A stretch of DNA of 47,638 nt, from contig JAFSTC010000059.1 in assembly GCA_017450705.1 (NCBI GenBank), forward strand, positions 1-47,638. Direction: 5' to 3'. Both the position numbers and the translations under genes were made by a program. Positions 25,219 through 33,701 of the stretch are shown here, piece after piece. The first letter of the stretch is position 1. Each line of letters begins with the position of its first letter. Below the pieces are notes generated by a model. It was not told the DNA's origin. It searched no databases and saw only the letters and a list, made by a program, of their open reading frames with translations. This DNA comes from Lentisphaeria bacterium. Its GTDB lineage: Bacteria > Verrucomicrobiota > Lentisphaeria > Victivallales > Victivallaceae.

Positions 25219-25233
25219 TACACTATGTTACAC
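25219..25233 (-). promoter_or_regulatory. Direct repeat in the regulator leader, operator candidate
   Basis: On the minus strand, GTGTA-ACATA-GTGTA lies just downstream of the -10 box at about +1. A regulator bound here would block its own operon. Binding is inferred only from position and repetition. Confidence 0.45.
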
Positions 25234-25241
25234 TTTTTTCT

Positions 25242-25270
25242 AAGATACCACGGCATCCGGCTTTTGTCAA
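25242..25270 (-). promoter_or_regulatory. Promoter of the regulator-pseudopilin-hydrolase operon
   Basis: TTGACA (25265-25270), 17-bp spacer, TATCTT (25242-25247) on the minus strand. The candidate ATG at 25254-25256 is within the spacer, so it cannot be the start. Confidence 0.8.
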
Positions 25271-25286
25271 ATCGGGGACCGGGACT

Positions 25287-27140
25287 TCAGCGCGAGGCGC
25301 GGGCGACCCATTCGCCGCGGATCGGGCGGCCGTCGAGGGAGCTGCGGCCGTAGTCCCGCTGGATATCGAAGACGGCGCAGACCCCCGGCGGCGCGGCGAG
25401 GACCTCCAGCACGGCCCGGCCGCTCCCGAGAGGCAGGGCGATCTCGCTGCTCCCCTTCTTCAGGGGAAACACTGCGGCTTCACCCCCGGGAACGCGGCCG
25501 ATGAGGTCACCGGGAACGGGGGAGAACAGCGTCCAGACGACCCGCTCCCCCGGGGCGGGAAACCGCTTTTCGAGGAGCGTCCCCGGCTTGACTTCCGCCG
25601 TCGTCCATCCGCCGAAAGTGAAGGGACCGTGGTCGAACCGCACCTCGGGATACCCCGGCTGGGCCGGCAGGACCGTCCCCTGCGGACGGACCAGCCGCAT
25701 CACGGCCGCTTCGCAGAAGCTCCGGTAGAAGTCGAAGGAGAACGAGGTGATCCAGACCGCCGCGAGAAGAAGGAGCACGAGAAACGGCAGCCGCTTCCGG
25801 TCCCGCAGACGCGGGAGGGCGCAGGAGAGAAAGGCTCCGGCGAAGACCGCGGCCAGCGGCAGAACGGGGGCGCGGAAACGGGAGAGGATGTAGAACGCCG
25901 CCACGGCCCCCCAGTAAAGGAGCACGAAGCCGTAGAGGAGAAGAAGCCCCGTCTTGCCGCCCCGGAAGAGTTTTCCGGCAAAAAGAAAAATTCCCGCCAG
26001 AGCGCAGGCGAGAAGCACGGCGCTGGAACCCAAATACGTGTTCCTCAAAATGACACTGGCCTGCCCTTCACCGTAAAGCGACACGTTGTTGGGGATCTCC
26101 CGGGCGTCCCAGAAAAGCAGCAGTTTGCGGAACTGGAGCTCCAGAAAGGCCCCCGGCTCCTCCCGCAGCCAAATCAGCATCTGCCGGGGCACGGAAACGC
26201 CCCGTGAGCTCAACGCCATGGCCCGGTGATAGGCCTCGGGATACTCCATGGGTCCGGCGGGCAGACCGGGGTTGCGTCCCCCCGGCGGAGCCTCCCGGGT
26301 GTTGCCCAGAGCCAGCACCGCGTCCGCCGCCGTGCTGGGGCCGCTGAACCGCCCCAGAAGCCGGGTGTTGTGCCAGGCAAAGGGCAGCTGGACCAGCAGC
26401 ATCGGGACCAGAAAGAGAAAGATCTGCCCCGCGGTCCGGCACAGATCGCGCCGCCCGGCAAGGAGCATCGCCGTCAGAACGGCCGGGACGAAAAACCAGA
26501 AATTGCCCCGGGTCAGGATCCCGATGCCGCACACGAGCCCCGAAAAAAAGAAATCCCGCAGACGGCCGAAACGCACCGCCCGCAGGGCCAGAAAGAAGAA
26601 CAGAATGATGTTGAAGGTCTGGAGCGTCTCGTTCTGGTGGAACGGCGCATAAAGGAGCAGGGGCACGGAGACCGCCGTGAAGGCCGCGGCGATGAGGCCG
26701 GCGCGGCGGCCGAAGAGAAGCGCTCCGGCAAGGCCCGCGAAATAAGCCGTAAGTCCGCCGAGGAGACACTGACAGAAGACGACCTTCCAGACCCCCGCGC
26801 CCGCGATCAGCCGAACTCCGGGAAGGAAGACCGCGTAGTAGAAGGGCTGGTAATAGAAGACCCCTTGGTACTTTCCCTCGAAGACGGCCTCGGCGAGGCG
26901 CATGTAGGTGTGAAGATCCGTCGCGCTCGAAGGCGTGAAAACGCTGTTGACGCCGCCGTTGATTCCCCCCAGCTCCCGGGCGACGGCCAGCCGGAGCGCG
27001 AACGCCCCGAGAGCGGTCAGGAAGAGAAGGATCCGGAACTTTCTCCGGCGGGACGATGCGGCAACACCCGAAAATGCCCCCCGACCGGACTTTTGCGAGA
27101 CGCAAAAAGACGCGGCGCGGGTTTTGGCAGTGCCGCCCAT
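25287..27140 (-). CDS. GT-C-type (ArnT/PMT-like) membrane glycosyltransferase
   Basis: The 617-aa polytopic protein has about 11-12 hydrophobic segments. Early charged motifs are ELGG and TDLHTYMRLAEAVFEGKY in the first periplasmic loop, as in GT39/ArnT-like lipid-dependent glycosyltransferases, followed by FYYQPFYYAVFLPG. The last 140 residues are a soluble, beta-rich periplasmic-type domain ending in VARASR. The protein would transfer a sugar from a polyprenyl carrier onto lipid or protein; acceptor unknown. It begins one nt after the frr stop without a clear RBS of its own, so it probably depends on coupling to frr. Confidence 0.75.
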   Translation of the reverse strand: MGGTAKTRAASFCVSQKSGRGAFSGVAASSRRRKFRILLFLTALGAFALRLAVARELGGINGGVNSVFTPSSATDLHTYMRLAEAVFEGKYQGVFYYQPFYYAVFLPGVRLIAGAGVWKVVFCQCLLGGLTAYFAGLAGALLFGRRAGLIAAAFTAVSVPLLLYAPFHQNETLQTFNIILFFFLALRAVRFGRLRDFFFSGLVCGIGILTRGNFWFFVPAVLTAMLLAGRRDLCRTAGQIFLFLVPMLLVQLPFAWHNTRLLGRFSGPSTAADAVLALGNTREAPPGGRNPGLPAGPMEYPEAYHRAMALSSRGVSVPRQMLIWLREEPGAFLELQFRKLLLFWDAREIPNNVSLYGEGQASVILRNTYLGSSAVLLACALAGIFLFAGKLFRGGKTGLLLLYGFVLLYWGAVAAFYILSRFRAPVLPLAAVFAGAFLSCALPRLRDRKRLPFLVLLLLAAVWITSFSFDFYRSFCEAAVMRLVRPQGTVLPAQPGYPEVRFDHGPFTFGGWTTAEVKPGTLLEKRFPAPGERVVWTLFSPVPGDLIGRVPGGEAAVFPLKKGSSEIALPLGSGRAVLEVLAAPPGVCAVFDIQRDYGRSSLDGRPIRGEWVARASR

Positions 27141-27141
27141 C

Positions 27142-27714
27142 TTACATCGTCATGAGTTCTTTTTCCTTGGCGGCGCAGACGGCGTCCAAGGAGGCGATGT
27201 AGCGGTCGGTCATCTTCTGGATGTCGTCGAGCATCTTCTTGAGCTCGTCTTCGGTGATCTCGCCGTTCTTCTCGGCCTTCTTGGCGCACTCGTTTCCGTC
27301 GCGGCGGATGTTCCGCAGGGCGACCTTGGCGTCCTCGGTCTCGCTTTTGGCCTGTTTGGAGAGGGCCGCGCGGCGCTCCTGGCTGAGCTCGGGGATGGGC
27401 AGACGCAGGGTCTTGCCGTCGTTGAGGGGCGTGATGCCGACGTTGGAGGCAAGGATCGCCTTCTCGATGGTCGAGAGCGCGGAGCGGTCCCAGGGCTGGA
27501 TGACCAGCAGACGGCTCTCGGGCGCGGAGATGCCGGCGATCTCCTTGAGGCGGGTCGGCGTGCCGTAATACTCGACGGAAATGTTCTCCACGAGGGCGGG
27601 CGAGGCTTTGCCCGTCCGGATGGCGGCGAAACTCTTCTCCAGCGCCTCCTCGGTCTTCATCATGTGCTCTTCGAGACAGTCCAGCAGTTCGGCGATATCG
27701 GCGGTGATGGCCAT
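27142..27714 (-). CDS. frr: Ribosome recycling factor
   Basis: Releases the post-termination ribosome together with EF-G. The 190-aa sequence contains all family blocks: KTEEALEKSFAAIRTGKASP, VEYYGTPTRLKEIAGI, LLVIQPWDRSALSTIEKAIL, SNVGITPLNDGKTLRLPIPE and ERRAALSKQAKSETEDAKVALRNIRRD. Strong RBS (AAAGGAGGATCTGACC). It has its own promoter at 27750-27778 behind a terminator, so it starts a new unit that continues into the GT-C gene. In many bacteria frr follows pyrH; here it does not. Confidence 0.97.
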   Translation of the reverse strand: MAITADIAELLDCLEEHMMKTEEALEKSFAAIRTGKASPALVENISVEYYGTPTRLKEIAGISAPESRLLVIQPWDRSALSTIEKAILASNVGITPLNDGKTLRLPIPELSQERRAALSKQAKSETEDAKVALRNIRRDGNECAKKAEKNGEITEDELKKMLDDIQKMTDRYIASLDAVCAAKEKELMTM

Positions 27715-27749
27715 GGTCAGATCCTCCTTTGTTTGACATCGGCGAAAAT

Positions 27750-27778
27750 AGTATACCCCGCCGCGGGAGATTTTTCAA
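27750..27778 (-). promoter_or_regulatory. frr promoter
   Basis: TTGAAA (27773-27778), 17 bp, TATACT (27750-27755) on the minus strand, directly upstream of the frr RBS. Confidence 0.8.
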
Positions 27779-27811
27779 GTGCGGAAGCCGTTTTTTTGGC
27801 CTCCCCGGCGG

Positions 27812-27851
27812 AAAAAAGAATGGTTCCGGAGGGAAGTCCCCCTCCGGAACC
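27812..27851 (-). terminator. Rho-independent terminator after the TPR-like gene
   Basis: Perfect 12-bp stem (27822-27833 with 27840-27851), 6-nt loop. Four bases after the stem, the minus strand reads a run of six T (27812-27817). Confidence 0.85.
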
Positions 27852-27883
27852 CGGGGTTTTGCCTTTTTTCGGCACGGGAGAGA

Positions 27884-28777
27884 TTATTTTCCGCCCGAAA
27901 GGCGCTTGATGTTGCGCGCGGCCATGCTCTCGAAGTATTTGATGCCGCAGTTTTCGAGCTCTTTCCACGCGGCCAGTTCCTTCTCCTTGTCGCCCTTGGC
28001 GGCATAGCTGAGAGCCACGTAGCTGGTCCCGGTGAGGCGGAGCGTTTTGTCCAAACTCTCGTTGGCGGCGATCTCGGATGCGTATTTCAGGGCCTCGTCG
28101 TGTTTTTTCTGCGAGCGGGCCAGTTCGAAAGCGCACTTTCTCGCCGTGAAGAACATGTACGGCCGGGGCGCCTCGATGGCCAGCATGCCCTCGACGGCCT
28201 TCTGCATGCCTTCGGTGTTTTTGAGTCCCCTGTTGGCGCTGTAAGCCGCGGTGAGCGCCGGGAACGCCGTGTCCCTGTTGGAGTTGACGCAGGCGTCCTT
28301 GACCGCGGCGAGGGCTTCGTCGTACTTTTTGAGGGCCACGAGATAGGTCCCGATGAGGGCGTCGGAGCGGTCGATGTAGTCGTTTTTGATCCCCTTGCCG
28401 AGTTCCCGGACCTTGCGCATCTCGGCAATGGCTTCCTCGTACTTCTTGGAGATGCCGAGATAGTAGCCGATGTGGAACTGACAGGAGACTTTCTGAGAGG
28501 GGGCCGCGGCCGTCGCGAGCGCCGCGCGCAGGGCGGCGATCCCGTTTTCATACTGCTTGTCCTCGCAGAGGACGACGCCCTTCATGAACTCTGCGGAAAA
28601 TTTCCTCGCCGGGGTCTCGGCCAGTTTCGCGGCTTCCTCGTAGGCGGCAAAGGCCTTTTTGTAATCACGCTTGGCACGGAAGGCCGTCCCGGCCTTGTAC
28701 GCCTCGGCATTGGTTTCGTAGGCCGAAAGGAGCCCCGCGGCGCAAACCGCGAACAGGATGACGGAGAGTTTTTTCAT
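27884..28777 (-). CDS. Secreted TPR-like repeat protein
   Basis: The 297-aa protein has a signal peptide (MKKLSVILFAVCAAGLLSA). It then consists of helical repeats with TPR spacing: AYKAGTAFRAKRDYKKAFAAYEEA, KFSAEFMKGVVLCEDKQYENGIAAL, SCQFHIGYYLGISKKYEEAIAEM, ALIGTYLVALKKYDEALAAV and AFELARSQKKHDEALKYASEIA. It is probably periplasmic and mediates protein contacts. No catalytic motif is seen. It follows the secreted esterase gene by 20 nt and is closed by the terminator at 27812, so the two form one unit. Confidence 0.75.
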   Translation of the reverse strand: MKKLSVILFAVCAAGLLSAYETNAEAYKAGTAFRAKRDYKKAFAAYEEAAKLAETPARKFSAEFMKGVVLCEDKQYENGIAALRAALATAAAPSQKVSCQFHIGYYLGISKKYEEAIAEMRKVRELGKGIKNDYIDRSDALIGTYLVALKKYDEALAAVKDACVNSNRDTAFPALTAAYSANRGLKNTEGMQKAVEGMLAIEAPRPYMFFTARKCAFELARSQKKHDEALKYASEIAANESLDKTLRLTGTSYVALSYAAKGDKEKELAAWKELENCGIKYFESMAARNIKRLSGGK

Positions 28778-28797
28778 TTTCTTTTCTTTCCTTTTCT

Positions 28798-30612
28798 CTA
28801 TTTGGTTATGCTCAATTCCAAAGGCTGAGCGTCTTTGAAGGTCACTTTTTCGATGGTCAAAAGGCCGTTCCCGTCGATGACGACTTCACGCTTCTCGCCG
28901 CCGACCGTCGCCGTGAGACGGGTCCCGGCGGGGAATTTGAACTCCTGACGGCGGCGGAGCGTCACGTCCGCCGTCACGGGGTAGACGATGCCGGGGTAGG
29001 AGACGCTCAGGGAAATGGCGTAGCGTTCGGGCGTGTCGGCGAGGACCTTCCAGTCGAATCCCCGGTTGATCCAGCCCGTGATGTCGCCCTTCGAGGGGTC
29101 GCCGTCCCCGCAGTCTTTGTCGTCGCTGCAGCGGCTGAAGGCGGGAAAACTCCTGTCCAGCCGGAAACGCAGCAGATTGTTCAGGCTCCACCGGGCCTTC
29201 ATGTCCGGGGGACAATAGGTGGTGGCCCTGGCGTGGTTGCGGTCGTTCCAGAAGACGAAGAAAGCCTGCCGGGCCGCGCCGGCGGCCTTGTAGAAGTCGG
29301 GATTGTTGACCCAGGGGATGGAGGCGTCCTGCCGGCCGTTGGTGGCGATGATGGGGGGCATATCGACCGCGGGGCGGTTGATGTTCTTCGCGCCGTCGAG
29401 GTAGTCCTCGAGGAGCTTCCCGTCGGGCATCACCGCCGGATTTTTCTTCGTGAACTTGCCCGCGCTGCAGATGATCCGGCCCATGCTGACCGAACCCGTC
29501 ACCTGAGGCTTGCCGTTCTTGCCCTTGGGATTGATCTTCCACGTGTAGCTGTACACCGGCACATGGGCGACAGCGGCGGCAAAAACGTCGGGGAAGTGGG
29601 TCGCCAGCTGGACGGCGCCCGTGCCGCCCATGGAGCCGCCGAAAACGTAAGTCGCCGCGGGATCGGTCCCCAGATATTCCTGCGCCCAGCGGATCAGGTG
29701 CACGATGTACTGTTCGGTATAGTTGTCGCAGACGAATTTCGGTCCCTTCAGGGAGCGGGCGATGTCGGGGTTGTACCCCATCCAGAAGGTGGAGATGGCC
29801 TTGACCCGGTCGCGGCCGTCGGAGATCTCGCTCTTATCCATGACCCGGCCGATCCAGACCCGGTCGTTGAGGGTGAGATCGACCACGTTTTTGGCGCGGG
29901 AGACCTGAAATTTGAAGGGGATCCCCTCGCGCCACGCAAGATCCCGCGAGGCGTAGATGATGTGGGTCCCCACGGGCCGGCCCTTCCCGTCGACGCCCGC
30001 GCCGCCCCCGCGGCCGTGGAGACGGACCACCAGCGCCATGCCCTTGCAGCTGCCCTCTTTGAGGGCGTCCTTCGAGAGGGCCAGCGGGCGGCAGAAACCG
30101 GGGCCGACTTCGACGGGTTCGGCGAGACCGGCAAATCCGCACACATTGCCGCCGGACCGGGCGACGACGGCGAAGAAGCGTTTGCCCGTCTCGTCCTTCC
30201 GCGGGGTATGCACGTGGAGCCCGCCCTCGGGAGAGATGGGGGAACCGCCGTCCTCGATGACGAAGCCCTTGCGGGAAGTCCTTTTCTTGCCGGCCTCGGC
30301 CGCGTTCCCGGCAAAGGGTTCGTCGGCGCGCATGGCGGCGGTGCGCTTCACGAGGAAATTGGAGACGTCCAGCCACCAGTCCTCGGCGCTGCCCGTGTTG
30401 AGCATGTCGGCCAGCAGGGAGGCTTTTTCGAAATCCTCCCGGGTGATGGGCTTGCCGCTGCCCCGGACCTCCAGACGGGCGTCGGCGGGAAGATCCTTTT
30501 CGCGCCAAGTCAAGAAGACCTGTCCGTTGCGGTAGACGGCGCTGAGGTCGGAGAGACCGGCGAAGACGCTTCCCGCGGCCAGAGCCGCGAAGAGACAGAG
30601 CGGGAGTTTCAT
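28798..30612 (-). CDS. Secreted serine esterase (alpha/beta-hydrolase, CE1/feruloyl-esterase-like)
   Basis: The start at 30612 gives a signal peptide (MKLPLCLFAALAAGSVFA) and an AAGGAAAAAGGG ribosome site; the upstream in-frame ATG at 30681 overlaps the promoter. The 604-aa product has about 230 N-terminal residues of beta-rich sequence, then a hydrolase domain with GGSMGG nucleophile elbow (YVFGGSMGGTGAVQLATHFP). The likely Asp is in NGRQDASIPW and the likely His in DRNHAR. A short beta domain closes the protein. Esterases of this type remove acyl or feruloyl groups from polysaccharides, fitting the other glycan-active genes here. Substrate is unknown. Confidence 0.78.
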   Translation of the reverse strand: MKLPLCLFAALAAGSVFAGLSDLSAVYRNGQVFLTWREKDLPADARLEVRGSGKPITREDFEKASLLADMLNTGSAEDWWLDVSNFLVKRTAAMRADEPFAGNAAEAGKKRTSRKGFVIEDGGSPISPEGGLHVHTPRKDETGKRFFAVVARSGGNVCGFAGLAEPVEVGPGFCRPLALSKDALKEGSCKGMALVVRLHGRGGGAGVDGKGRPVGTHIIYASRDLAWREGIPFKFQVSRAKNVVDLTLNDRVWIGRVMDKSEISDGRDRVKAISTFWMGYNPDIARSLKGPKFVCDNYTEQYIVHLIRWAQEYLGTDPAATYVFGGSMGGTGAVQLATHFPDVFAAAVAHVPVYSYTWKINPKGKNGKPQVTGSVSMGRIICSAGKFTKKNPAVMPDGKLLEDYLDGAKNINRPAVDMPPIIATNGRQDASIPWVNNPDFYKAAGAARQAFFVFWNDRNHARATTYCPPDMKARWSLNNLLRFRLDRSFPAFSRCSDDKDCGDGDPSKGDITGWINRGFDWKVLADTPERYAISLSVSYPGIVYPVTADVTLRRRQEFKFPAGTRLTATVGGEKREVVIDGNGLLTIEKVTFKDAQPLELSITK

Positions 30613-30652
30613 ACCCTTTTTCCTTGTGTTTTCCGTTGAAGATTTCTCCGCG

Positions 30653-30681
30653 AATATACATGCCGTCGGCGGATTTTTCAA
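30653..30681 (-). promoter_or_regulatory. Promoter of the esterase-TPR unit
   Basis: TTGAAA (30676-30681), 17 bp, TATATT (30653-30658) on the minus strand. Divergent from the pheA promoter 54 bp away. Confidence 0.8.
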
Positions 30682-30734
30682 GGCCGGGAGCGCAAAACGG
30701 CCGCATCTTTCCCGACATTTCGGCCGTTTTCGTC

Positions 30735-30763
30735 TTGATTTATCGCTCTTTGCAAGGTATATT
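30735..30763 (+). promoter_or_regulatory. pheA promoter
   Basis: TTGATT (30735-30740), 17 bp, TATATT (30758-30763). The leader to the ATG at 30828 is about 55 nt; no leader peptide or attenuator hairpin rich in Phe codons was found. Confidence 0.75.
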
Positions 30764-30827
30764 TCCCGAATGGGGGAAATCGACGCCCCGGGATACGGAT
30801 ATTTTTTCGGAGCCGTCAGGAGAAGTC

Positions 30828-31901
30828 ATGGAAGATCTGCAGGAACTGCGGCGTCAGATCGACGGGCTTGACCGTCAGATACTGGTTCTGCTCAACGAAC
30901 GCTACAACGTGGTCAAGAAGGTGGGCGAATGGAAGCACGCCCACGGCCAGCCCGTGTACGTCCCGGAACGGGAGAAGATGCTTCTGGAGAAACTGGAGTC
31001 CCTCAACCCCGGTCCCATGAGCAGCGACACATTGCGGGCGATCTACCGCGAGATCATGTCCGGTTCCATGAAGATCGAACTGCCCCTGCGCATCGCCTAT
31101 CTGGGCCCCGAGGCCACCTACACCCATCTGGCGGCGAAAAGCGTCTTCGGCCACGGCGTCGAATACGATCCGCGGGCCAGCATCAAGGACGTCTTCCACG
31201 ACGTGGAGACGGGGCGGTGCAACTACGGCGTCGTGCCGGTGGAAAACTCCACCGAGGGCGTGGTCAACTACACGCTGGACATCCTCATCGACTCCTCCGT
31301 GCACATCATTTCCGAGATCAACATGGACATCCGCCACTGTCTGCTGGGCCGGGGGAAGGCGGAGGAACTCCGGGTCATCTACAGCCACGCCCAGTCCCTC
31401 GAACAGTGCCGGAACTGGCTGGATCTGCACCTGCCCGGGGTCGAGCGCGTCCCCGTGGTGAGCAACGCCCGGGCCTGCCAGCTGGCTCAGGCCGAGCCGG
31501 GCGCGGGCGCCATCGCGGGGAGCCTCGCCTCCGAGGTGTACGCCCTGCCGGTCATCGAACGGGACATCCAGGACAATCCCGACAACGCGACGCGCTTCCT
31601 CGTCATGGGGCGGCAGGAGCCCGACCCGACCGGAAACGACAAAACCTCCATCGTCTTCTCCATCAGGGACAAGGTCGGCGGTCTCCAGGAGTGTCTGCGC
31701 TGCTTCTCCGACGAGGGCGTCTCCATGAGCATGATCGAGAGCCGCCCCCTCAAAAAACGCAACTGGGAATACATTTTCTTCGTCGACATCGCCGGTCACA
31801 AGAACGACTCTTCCATCCGGAGGGCCATGGAGAAGCTTTCGGGCATGTGCCTTTTCCTCAAGGTCCTCGGCAGCTACCCCCGGGCCCAGCAGCAGGAGTG
31901 A
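30828..31901 (+). CDS. pheA: Bifunctional chorismate mutase / prephenate dehydratase (P-protein)
   Basis: Converts chorismate to prephenate and then phenylpyruvate in phenylalanine biosynthesis. The 357-aa product has an AroQ-type mutase (LRRQIDGLDRQILVLLNERY, residues 5-85), then a dehydratase domain starting RIAYLGPEATYTHLAA with GVVPVENSTEGVVNYTLD and NATRFLVMG (the essential TRF). A C-terminal ACT domain has the IESRPLKKRNWEYIFFVD allosteric motif, so phenylalanine feedback is expected. ATG at 30828 with AGGAG; a longer in-frame start at 30624 lies upstream of the promoter and is rejected. It heads a unit continuing to the radical SAM gene. Confidence 0.96.
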   Translation: MEDLQELRRQIDGLDRQILVLLNERYNVVKKVGEWKHAHGQPVYVPEREKMLLEKLESLNPGPMSSDTLRAIYREIMSGSMKIELPLRIAYLGPEATYTHLAAKSVFGHGVEYDPRASIKDVFHDVETGRCNYGVVPVENSTEGVVNYTLDILIDSSVHIISEINMDIRHCLLGRGKAEELRVIYSHAQSLEQCRNWLDLHLPGVERVPVVSNARACQLAQAEPGAGAIAGSLASEVYALPVIERDIQDNPDNATRFLVMGRQEPDPTGNDKTSIVFSIRDKVGGLQECLRCFSDEGVSMSMIESRPLKKRNWEYIFFVDIAGHKNDSSIRRAMEKLSGMCLFLKVLGSYPRAQQQE

Positions 31902-31917
31902 GGGCCGGGGAAAAGCC

Positions 31918-32715
31918 ATGGGCGGTTTTCTTTCCATTTCCATTCTGGGCAGCGGCAGCGACGGCAATGCCATCGTCGTCTCCAACGGGAAACGCTCCCT
32001 GATCGTGGACGCGGGCTTCTCCTGCCGGGAGCTCCAGACCCGTCTGGCACGGCTGACGCCCGCCCCCGCCCCCCTCGCGGCGGCGCTGCTCACCCACGAC
32101 CACTCCGACCATGTCAGGGGATGCCGTGTGTTCTGCGACCGGCTGGGGATCCCGGCGGCGGCCTCCTGCCGGACGGCGGAGTATCTCAGGAGCCGTCACC
32201 AGCTCCCGGCCCGGTTCAGCGCATTTCAGCCCGGCAGCCGTTTCGGCGTGGCGGGGTTCGACATCAGCACCTTCCCCGTGCCTCACGACGCCATGGATCC
32301 CGTGGGCTTCGTCATCGCCTCGGAAGGCCTCTCCGTCGGCATCGCCACCGATCTGGGGGAGATCGACGCCGTGACGGTCTCGTCCCTGCACGACTGCGAC
32401 GCCCTGGTGCTGGAGGCCAATTACGATCCGGATCTTCTGCGCGACAGCGGCCGCCCCCTGCGGCTCAAACGGCGCATCGCCGGCCGTCACGGCCACCTGG
32501 AAAACGGCGCCCTGTGCGAGGCGCTGCCCTCCCTGCTTTCGGAACGGACCCGGCTTCTCATGCTGGTCCACGTGAGCCGGGAGTGCAACGATCCCGAACT
32601 GGTGCGCACCCTCGCCCGGAACAAACTGGACGAGATGGGGCGGCACGACGTGATCCTCTCCGTCTCGGAGCAGGACAATCCGGCGGGGCCCTTCAAGCTG
32701 GAAGGGACCCTCTGA
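31918..32715 (+). CDS. MBL-fold metallo-hydrolase (YycJ/WalJ-like)
   Basis: Metallo-beta-lactamase-fold protein of 265 aa. Seen: ILGSGSDGNAIVV, VDAGFSCREL, the metal motif THDHSDH, PVPHDAMDPVGFVI, IATDLGEI, and LEANYDPDLL. This matches YycJ/WalJ-type exonuclease-like hydrolases implicated in DNA end processing. The ATG at 31918 lies 16 nt after pheA. Its stop shares one base with the kinase start (TGATG), so translation is coupled. Role here is inferred from family only. Confidence 0.88.
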   Translation: MGGFLSISILGSGSDGNAIVVSNGKRSLIVDAGFSCRELQTRLARLTPAPAPLAAALLTHDHSDHVRGCRVFCDRLGIPAAASCRTAEYLRSRHQLPARFSAFQPGSRFGVAGFDISTFPVPHDAMDPVGFVIASEGLSVGIATDLGEIDAVTVSSLHDCDALVLEANYDPDLLRDSGRPLRLKRRIAGRHGHLENGALCEALPSLLSERTRLLMLVHVSRECNDPELVRTLARNKLDEMGRHDVILSVSEQDNPAGPFKLEGTL

Positions 32716-33680
32716 TGGAGAAAGAACCCCTCAAGGTCTCCTGCCGGAACTGCCACGCCCGGCTGGACATCAGCGATCTCGAACCCTACAGCACCTTCCC
32801 CTGTCCCGAGTGCGGCGTCATCATCCGCGTCCCCGAGCGCTTCGACCGGTATCTGCTGGAAAAAGTCTGCGGCACGGGCGGCATGGCGAAAATCTACCGG
32901 GCGCTGGATACCAAACTCGCCCGCCGGGTCGCCGTGAAGATCCTCGATCCCGAATATGCTCAGGGCAGAAGTTTCTTCGACTCCGCGAAGATCGTGGCGA
33001 AGATCCGCCACCCCGCGGTGGTCCCCGTGCTGGACTGCGGCGTTTACAGCGACCGCCCCTTCCTCGTGATGAAGTACATGGACCTCGGCGACCTGGAAAG
33101 ACACCTCAGGCAGAACACGCTGCCCTCCCTGCCCGAGATCGCGGGGGCCATGGCCTTCATCGCCTCCGGCCTGGCCGCGGCCGCCCGGGAAAACATCGTC
33201 CACCACGACGTGAAACCTTCGAACATCCTCCTCTCCTCGTCCGACGGCGTGAAACTGGGCGACTTCGATCTGGCGGACATCCGCAGACCGGGGGACATCC
33301 ACACCCCCTGTGAGGAGATGGGCAGCCCCGGCTACCTCAGCCCCGAACGCATCTACGGCGGCGGCGAGGATCAGCGCGGGGACATCTTCAGTCTGGGCGT
33401 GACGCTGTACGAACTTTTTTCCGGCCGGCTGCCCTTCGGGGCCAGCGGGGAGCCCGAGGAGCTTTACCGACGGCGGCAGGAGATGAAGTTCACCGAACTT
33501 TATTCCGCCGCCCCCCGGGTCCCCCGGAAACTCTCCGATCTGGTGACGGCCATGATGTCCTTCAGGATGGATCTGCGCCCGGAGTACCCCGAGATCGTCG
33601 AACGGCTGTCGGAGTTCGCCGGGACCGTCGTCCTGAAATCGGAAGAAGCCTCTCCCGGGACGGAGGGGGCCACATCGTAA
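32715..33680 (+). CDS. Serine/threonine protein kinase with N-terminal zinc ribbon
   Basis: The 321-aa protein begins with a zinc-ribbon (CRNCH at about residues 10-14, CPEC at about 32-35). The kinase domain follows: Gly-rich loop VCGTGGMAKIY, VAVKIL (Lys75), catalytic HHDVKPSN (Asp165, with HHD for HRD), DFDLAD (Asp183; DFD in place of DFG), GSPGYLSPER and DIFSLGVTLYELFSG. There is no transmembrane or PASTA segment, unlike many Hanks kinases. Loss of the DFG glycine may mean altered but not necessarily absent activity. Start shares a base with the MBL gene stop. Confidence 0.9.
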   Translation: MEKEPLKVSCRNCHARLDISDLEPYSTFPCPECGVIIRVPERFDRYLLEKVCGTGGMAKIYRALDTKLARRVAVKILDPEYAQGRSFFDSAKIVAKIRHPAVVPVLDCGVYSDRPFLVMKYMDLGDLERHLRQNTLPSLPEIAGAMAFIASGLAAAARENIVHHDVKPSNILLSSSDGVKLGDFDLADIRRPGDIHTPCEEMGSPGYLSPERIYGGGEDQRGDIFSLGVTLYELFSGRLPFGASGEPEELYRRRQEMKFTELYSAAPRVPRKLSDLVTAMMSFRMDLRPEYPEIVERLSEFAGTVVLKSEEASPGTEGATS

Positions 33681-33701
33681 CGCTCCACCGGAGAAGAAAA
33701 T

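Noticed and set aside
30764..30827. Phe-tRNA attenuator in the pheA leader
   Set aside because: The leader is only about 55 nt with no run of Phe codons and no competing hairpins.
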